The notes under the pieces are model-generated. The model did not search any database. It had not been told where the DNA came from and worked only from the letters and a program-made list of their open reading frames with translations. 64,000 nt of DNA from SZUA-35 sp964351995 (GTDB lineage Bacteria; Actinomycetota; Acidimicrobiia; Acidimicrobiales; SZUA-35), in assembly GCA_964351995.1 (NCBI GenBank), contig CAYGQE010000024.1, positions 1-64,000 of the forward strand. The letters run 5' to 3'. A program made the position numbers and the translations under genes. This document shows positions 59,669 through 64,000 of this stretch, in pieces. Each line of letters starts with the position of its first letter. Within the stretch, counting starts at the first letter, position 1.

Positions 59669-61207
59669 TCAGTGCTTGAACTGACGCTCACCGGTGAAGA
59701 ACATGGCGAGACCGTGTTCGTTGGCGGCGGCGATGGTCTGCTCGTCGTTCACCGAACCACCCGGCTGCACGATGACGGTTGCCCCGGAGGCCGCCGCATT
59801 GTCAATGCCATCACGGAAGGGATAGAAGGCGTCGGACGCGCAGGCCCCGCCCGCGGCCCGCCCTGCGGCCTTCTCGGCAGCGATGTTTCCGGACTCGACC
59901 CGATTCTGCTGGCCAGCCCCGATCCCCCAGGCAACGCCGTCCTTCGCCAACACGATGGCGTTGGAGATCACGTGCCCACAGACCCGCCACGCCAAGGCAG
60001 CGTCGATGCGCTCCTGCGCTGTTGGCTGACGTTCGGTGACGACCTGCCAGGTGTCTGGCAGCGAAGCGAAGGTGTGCTTCTGCTGAACGAGGAAGCCGTC
60101 AGAGAGTTGACGGAGCGACAGACCAGGCATCGACGACGGCGTCGCCGTGAGCAAGCGCGTGTTCTTGCGCTTCTTGATGAGCGCCTCGATCACACCGTCG
60201 TCATAGCCGGGTGCGATGACGACGTCGGCTTGTGCTGCGTTGACCATCTCTTCGACCGTGGCGAGGTCGACCGAGCGGTTGAGCGCCACGATGCCACCGA
60301 ACGCCGAGCGAGAATCGCACTCGAACGCTCGCTGGTACGCACTGGCCAGATCGTCAGCAACAGCGACGCCGCAGGGGTTTGCGTGCTTGATGATGGCAAC
60401 TGCGGGGTCGTCGCCGAGGTCGTGCACCAGGTGCCACGCTGCGTCAGCATCGAAGAGGTTGAGGTAGCTGAGGGCCACGCCGCTGTGCTGCTCGACGTCA
60501 TCCCACCAGCTCTTCGTGCCGGTCACTCGATAGCGAGCACCCTGCTGGTGAGGGTTCTCGCCGTAGCGGAGGTCCTGCGCCCGCTCGAGCGACAAGTGCA
60601 TGGTGGGCGGAAGGTGGTCATCGTTCAAGGGCGACTCGTCCATCCATGCCACGATTGCTGCGTCGTAGGCCGCAGTGTGGGCGAAGGCCTTGCGGGCCAG
60701 CAAGCGACGAGTGCGGGGCTGAGTGGCACCACCTTCTCGGAGCTCTGCGAGAACCGTCGTGTAATCGCCGGGATCGACCACGATCGTGACGTACTCGTGG
60801 TTCTTTGCTGCGGCTCGCATCAGGGTGGGGCCACCGATGTCGATCATGTCGACCGACGATGCCTGCGGCTTGTGTTGAAACGTCGACGGGTCAGCGCCAA
60901 ACGGGTACAAGTTGCTGACCACGATGTCGACGAGGTCAATGCCGTGATTCTCCAGATCGGTCAGATGATCGGGATCACGACGGTCGGCCAGGATCGCTCC
61001 GTGCACCTTCGGGTGCAGCGTGACGACTCGATGGCCGAGCATGGGCGGGAAGCCGGTGAAGTCCGCCACGTCGGTGACGGGAATGCCCGCCGCAGCAATG
61101 GTTGCTGCCGTTCCCCCAGAAGAAACGAGGTCGATTCCGAGATCGTGGAAGGCTTGCGCCAGTTCCACGATGCCGGTCTTGTCATAGACGGAAAGAAGAG
61201 CACGCAC
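59669..61207 (-). CDS. purH: Bifunctional AICAR formyltransferase/IMP cyclohydrolase
   Basis: A 512-aa enzyme that carries out the last two steps of IMP synthesis. The N-terminal IMP cyclohydrolase (MGS-like) domain opens RALLSVYDKTGIVELAQAF with SSGGTAATI and HPKVHGAILADR. The transformylase part has RYGENPHQQGARY with its Lys/His, then VAIIKHANPCGVAVADD, NRSVDLATVEEM and the C-terminal SDAFYPFRDGID, GGSVNDEQTI and GERQFKH. The length is normal. The GTG start has TAGGTT 6 nt upstream, so it has its own leaderless promoter despite the upstream amidase gene. Confidence 0.96.
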   Translation of the reverse strand: MRALLSVYDKTGIVELAQAFHDLGIDLVSSGGTAATIAAAGIPVTDVADFTGFPPMLGHRVVTLHPKVHGAILADRRDPDHLTDLENHGIDLVDIVVSNLYPFGADPSTFQHKPQASSVDMIDIGGPTLMRAAAKNHEYVTIVVDPGDYTTVLAELREGGATQPRTRRLLARKAFAHTAAYDAAIVAWMDESPLNDDHLPPTMHLSLERAQDLRYGENPHQQGARYRVTGTKSWWDDVEQHSGVALSYLNLFDADAAWHLVHDLGDDPAVAIIKHANPCGVAVADDLASAYQRAFECDSRSAFGGIVALNRSVDLATVEEMVNAAQADVVIAPGYDDGVIEALIKKRKNTRLLTATPSSMPGLSLRQLSDGFLVQQKHTFASLPDTWQVVTERQPTAQERIDAALAWRVCGHVISNAIVLAKDGVAWGIGAGQQNRVESGNIAAEKAAGRAAGGACASDAFYPFRDGIDNAAASGATVIVQPGGSVNDEQTIAAANEHGLAMFFTGERQFKH

Positions 61208-61213
61208 CGTCCG

Positions 61214-61219
61214 AACCTA
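61214..61219 (-). promoter_or_regulatory. -10 element TAGGTT of purH
   Basis: On the minus strand TAGGTT ends 6 nt before the GTG at 61207. Confidence 0.6.
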
Positions 61220-61278
61220 CCCGGCGATTGGGGGCGGGCGCGGCTCGACATGGCGAACACCCTCGGGGCGCCGGATGG

Positions 61279-62289
61279 TCAACCCAGATCAGGATCTTCA
61301 CAACCGTCACTGCCCCCGGTGCCACCTGAGGGGGTGAAACGTCGGGGCTCGTCTCGGAAGCCACTTCCCGGATCATCAGAGTTCAGCCACCGGTCGATGC
61401 CGTCAGCGAGAGCCACCGCTGCGACGTCTTGATACTCGGTCGTGGCAAACAGTTCCTCTTCCAAAGGGTTCGACAAGTAACCGAACTCGGCAAGAACCGC
61501 TGGCATCTCTGGGCGACGGATCATTCCGTAGGCGTCCTCGTCGGAATCGTTGAGGACCACGATCGCACCGGCATCGGAGGCAATGCTCCAAACGACGTCG
61601 AACTGGTCGAGCGCCGCCACGATTTCTTCTTGGAGCAAGCCACCCAGGCGGGCCGACTCGGGCACGCCGTCTTGGATGAAGACCTCGGTGCCAGGAGTGG
61701 GTGACGAATTCGCATTGGGCGCATTGTGGTGGATCGAGATGAGGGCTTCGGCCTCGAGCACGTTGGCGATCTCGGCTCGGGTGGAAAGCGGGATTCGGTA
61801 GTCAGCAGTCCTGGTCAGAACGACGCTGATGCCGCGAGACTCAAGAATCCGGGCGCTGCGCTTTGCGATCTCGAGGTTGAGATCCTTTTCGGCCAACCCG
61901 TTGATACCGACGGCACCCGTTTCCCGTGCACCGCCGTGGCCGGGGTCGAGCACGATGTCGACCGATGAGATCGGCGTGCCCCAGGTGACGCGAGCTCGAT
62001 TCCCACACGGCGTCAGGACTGAATAGCTCGTGGTCAATGTGCTGACGATCGGGACGACGACCCCGGTCGGGGTGATCAACACTCTCGGCGTGTCGTCGAC
62101 GAACGGCACCGGCTCGACATCTTCTTCTTCGATAACCTCAGCGGCTTCCGATGCTGCGTCATCATCGACATCGGGAACCGTCGGGAGCGTTTCGTCGCTG
62201 ATGCGCGGCCGAGGAGGATCGGAACACGCGGCAGCGAATAACAGGCTCGCAAGCAGAAGACTCCAGAAGCGGGGCACCGCAACAGTCAA
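61279..62289 (-). CDS. N-acetylmuramoyl-L-alanine amidase (Amidase_3), lipoprotein
   Basis: A 336-aa cell-wall amidase. It has a signal peptide with lipobox (LLFAAAC), an acidic linker (about 25-60, Asp/Glu rich), then the zinc amidase domain: VDIVLDPGHGG (His), the Glu in ARETGAV, ISIHHNA (His) and the catalytic Glu in LAEFGYLSNP. It cleaves the amide between MurNAc and the stem peptide outside the membrane. The TTG at 62289 directly follows the TGA of the methyltransferase gene; GTG 62277 is an alternative that gives a shorter n-region. The C-terminus is Gly/Ser/Asp rich. Confidence 0.85.
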   Translation of the reverse strand: MTVAVPRFWSLLLASLLFAAACSDPPRPRISDETLPTVPDVDDDAASEAAEVIEEEDVEPVPFVDDTPRVLITPTGVVVPIVSTLTTSYSVLTPCGNRARVTWGTPISSVDIVLDPGHGGARETGAVGINGLAEKDLNLEIAKRSARILESRGISVVLTRTADYRIPLSTRAEIANVLEAEALISIHHNAPNANSSPTPGTEVFIQDGVPESARLGGLLQEEIVAALDQFDVVWSIASDAGAIVVLNDSDEDAYGMIRRPEMPAVLAEFGYLSNPLEEELFATTEYQDVAAVALADGIDRWLNSDDPGSGFRDEPRRFTPSGGTGGSDGCEDPDLG

Positions 62290-63081
62290 TCAGGTGGCGG
62301 TCGTGATCCCGGCGCCTGATCTCGGTTGGCGGCCAGCGCTCCAGGGTTGTGAACGACGGCGTGCGACGAACACGAGCTCTCGACCCGGCCGGTCCGGGGC
62401 GTCTCGGAGGTCCACAACATCGAAACCAGCATCATCGAGCGACGCCTCGATCTCGTCTCGGGACCGAAATCGTAGGGTCGACATCGACACGGCGGTCGAG
62501 CCGTCAGCGAAACGGAACGTGCTGTTGAACGTCACGAGCGGTAGTTCGACAGCTGTCACGTCGTTCCAGGTCTCGACGATCGAAGCGTCTGGGCCGATTG
62601 CGGATTGGAACGAGCGTTCAGGGTTCCATCCCTCCCACGCTCGCTTGGCGGGATCGCGAGTCTCGAACACGACGTGGCCGCCGGGCCGCAGCCCCGATGC
62701 TGCGGCGTCGAGTACAGAGCTCCACGCTTCGTCGTCGACGAACACCTGCGCCACATTGGCGGTCATCGTGACGAGGTCGACCTCGACGGCGGGCAGCGCT
62801 GTCACATCGCCGGTGATCCACCGGATCTGATCAGCTCCCGGCTTCTGCTTGGCGATGTCGATCGATGCACCAGCCGGGTCGATTCCGATCGCTTCGACGC
62901 CAAGCGCCGCAAGTCGAAGGAGGAACTCACCGGTGCCACAACCGATGTCGAGCACGCTGGTCGCCCGAAGTTCGCCGACCATGGCGACGTAGGCATCGAG
63001 GTCGTCGCGCTCACCCTCGAACAGGTCGTAGAGAACGGCGAGCTTGGCATCGCTGAAGATCGGGTCAGGTTCTCGAAGCAC
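62290..63081 (-). CDS. Class I SAM-dependent methyltransferase
   Basis: A 263-aa methyltransferase. It starts VLREPDPIFSDAKLAVLYDL; motif I is VLDIGCGTGEFLLRLA, the acidic residue is in IGIDPAG, motif II is VDLVTMTANVAQVF, and motif III is LRPGGHVVFETRD. The substrate is unknown. The GTG at 63081 is preferred over 63111 because GAAGGA lies 7 nt upstream and the N-terminus is canonical. The C-terminal tail is Arg/Ser rich. Its stop abuts the amidase start. Confidence 0.83.
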   Translation of the reverse strand: MLREPDPIFSDAKLAVLYDLFEGERDDLDAYVAMVGELRATSVLDIGCGTGEFLLRLAALGVEAIGIDPAGASIDIAKQKPGADQIRWITGDVTALPAVEVDLVTMTANVAQVFVDDEAWSSVLDAAASGLRPGGHVVFETRDPAKRAWEGWNPERSFQSAIGPDASIVETWNDVTAVELPLVTFNSTFRFADGSTAVSMSTLRFRSRDEIEASLDDAGFDVVDLRDAPDRPGRELVFVARRRSQPWSAGRQPRSGAGITTAT

Positions 63082-63160
63082 CGGAACATCCTTCCAGAAG
63101 CGGCCGCCCACTTGACTCGGTTTCTCCCGATGGCGCTACCGCTCCACGGCGAACATCGAC

Positions 63161-63196
63161 GGTGAGATGGTGCACGGTGAGATGGTGCACGGTGAG
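63161..63196. repeat. 15-bp tandem repeat
   Basis: GGTGAGATGGTGCAC occurs at 63161-63175 and 63176-63190, followed by GGTGAG. It lies upstream of the methyltransferase gene on the minus strand, in the 194-bp gap before sucD, and may be a binding site or slippage product. Confidence 0.6.
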
Positions 63197-63223
63197 CAGG
63201 AGGACGGCGGCTGCCCGGACGCG

Positions 63224-63259
63224 ACGAAGGGGTGAGCGCTCGTGCACTCACCCCTTCGT
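63224..63259 (-). terminator. Terminator of sucD
   Basis: ACGAAGGGGTGAG (63224-63236) pairs perfectly with CTCACCCCTTCGT (63247-63259) around a 10-nt loop, 17 bp past the sucD stop; no U-tract on the minus strand. Confidence 0.75.
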
Positions 63260-63275
63260 TCAGGTCAGATATCGC

Positions 63276-64000
63276 CTACAGGTTCGCGACGATCTCCATC
63301 ATGAGCTCGCCGGCCTCGGTCGGGTTCTGTCCGACCTTCACGCCAGCGTCCTCCAACGCTTCCATCTTGGCTGCAGCGGTGCCCTTTCCGCCCGAAACAA
63401 TGGCGCCAGCGTGGCCCATCTTCTTTCCGGGAGGTGCGGTGACACCAGCGACATAGCTGGAAACCGGCTTGGTCATGTGGTTCTTGATGTACTCGGCTGC
63501 TTCTTCTTCGGCGGAGCCACCGATCTCGCCGATCATCATGACGGCCTTGGTGTCGGGATCGGCTTCGAATGCCTCGAGGCAGTCGATGAAGCTGGTACCG
63601 GGGACGGGGTCGCCGCCGATACCAACACAGGTGGTGACGCCGATGTCCTTCTGCTGGAGCTCGTAGAGCGCCTGGTAGGTGAGCGTGCCAGAGCGGCTCA
63701 CGATGCCGACCGGACCACCGGCCTTGGCGATGTGCCCAGCCGTGATGCCGATGTTGGCTTTACCGGGGCTGATGAGGCCAGGACAGTTGGGGCCAAGCAG
63801 GCGGGTGCCGGGGTACTCCTGCTTCAGCTTGTTGTAGAAGTAGGCCTCGTCCTGGGCTGGCACACCTTCGGTGATGCAGACCACGAGTTCCATGCCGGCC
63901 TCGGCAGCTTCGAGCACGGCAGCTTGCACACCGGGGGCCGGGATGAAGATGCAGGTGGCGGTGGCGCCGGTTGCCTCAGCGGCTTCGGCGACTGAGGCAA
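63276..64000 (-). CDS. sucD: Succinyl-CoA ligase alpha subunit (partial, 5' end beyond window)
   Basis: The last 240 codons are present; the frame is open through the right edge. Visible are IFIPAPGVQAAVLEA, ELVVCITEGVPAQD, RLLGPNCPGLISPG, GPVGIVSRSGTLTYQ and the active-site His region KMGHAGAIVSGGKGTA, which is phosphorylated in the reaction succinyl-CoA + phosphate + NDP to succinate + CoA + NTP. sucC is expected just upstream, outside. With sdhCAB and mdh it adds a third TCA gene to the window. Confidence 0.93.
   Translation of the reverse strand, partial: ASVAEAAEATGATATCIFIPAPGVQAAVLEAAEAGMELVVCITEGVPAQDEAYFYNKLKQEYPGTRLLGPNCPGLISPGKANIGITAGHIAKAGGPVGIVSRSGTLTYQALYELQQKDIGVTTCVGIGGDPVPGTSFIDCLEAFEADPDTKAVMMIGEIGGSAEEEAAEYIKNHMTKPVSSYVAGVTAPPGKKMGHAGAIVSGGKGTAAAKMEALEDAGVKVGQNPTEAGELMMEIVANL

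Noticed and set aside
59651..61432. 593-aa open frame on the plus strand
   Set aside because: Lies antisense to purH, whose motifs are unmistakable. Long antisense frames are common in high-GC DNA.

Overview
This window is high-GC actinobacterial chromosome. Gene content and style point to the Acidimicrobiia, and the best guess is an Ilumatobacter-like marine lineage. That placement is an inference from secreted DUF4214 proteins, sdhCAB with a b558-type anchor, many GTG starts and no rRNA or tRNA anchor. I see no CRISPR array, insertion sequence, prophage or tRNA gene. A striking regularity is that most first-of-operon genes carry a TANNNT -10 hexamer ending 6-8 nt before the start codon. This indicates pervasive leaderless transcription, and it was used here to choose many start codons.

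Layout. 1-9 kb: the tail of a Pro-rich protein and a YdbT-like PH-domain membrane protein; a HAD-fold protein coupled to a GH1-like protein that lacks the glycosidase nucleophile; a secreted NHL/DUF4214 protein; a MoxR/ChlI-like AAA ATPase; and a GH2-like protein that also lacks its nucleophile. 9-12.7 kb: succinate dehydrogenase sdhCAB closed by a strong hairpin. 12.8-14.4 kb: a DUF368 lipid-carrier transporter and an unknown gene. 14.4-24.1 kb: a divergent polyamine/guanidino-compound island. The minus strand has a class III aminotransferase and an FAD amine oxidase. The plus strand has a C45 N-terminal-nucleophile hydrolase, a GNAT, an agmatinase-family ureohydrolase and potABCD, almost all overlapping.

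24.1-33.3 kb: a pair of dynamin-like GTPases followed by a 34-aa membrane peptide; an SCP2-like protein; a CPBP protease homologue; an LLM flavin oxidoreductase; an FAD monooxygenase-like protein; an Fpg/Nei glycosylase; and a MarR regulator. 33.3-35 kb: two palindromes between divergent promoters control marR and a tandem CDGSH-glutamate-synthase-like gene. That gene is interrupted by a single in-frame TAA inside the first CDGSH motif. 35-42 kb: SnoaL-like protein, small membrane protein, malate dehydrogenase, an asymmetric heterodimeric ABC exporter, an alpha/beta hydrolase, and a decayed second hydrolase fragment.

42.2-54.5 kb: a cell-surface locus with a very large GT-C-like membrane protein, a CsaB-type pyruvyl transferase, a flippase, and a 2005-aa secreted protein built from DUF11-like repeats, an SdrD B-like module and a seven-unit Trp-rich propeller. 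54.6-64 kb: a cytochrome P450; a DUF4214 plus cadherin-like secreted protein closed by a textbook terminator; a GNAT-methyltransferase fusion; purH; a lipoprotein amidase; a methyltransferase; and the 3' part of sucD, which runs off the right edge.

The best candidates for new biology are the stop-interrupted CDGSH-GltS gene with its dual operator, the C45/GNAT/ureohydrolase/PotABCD operon, the two nucleophile-less glycosidases, and the surface glycan-propeller locus.
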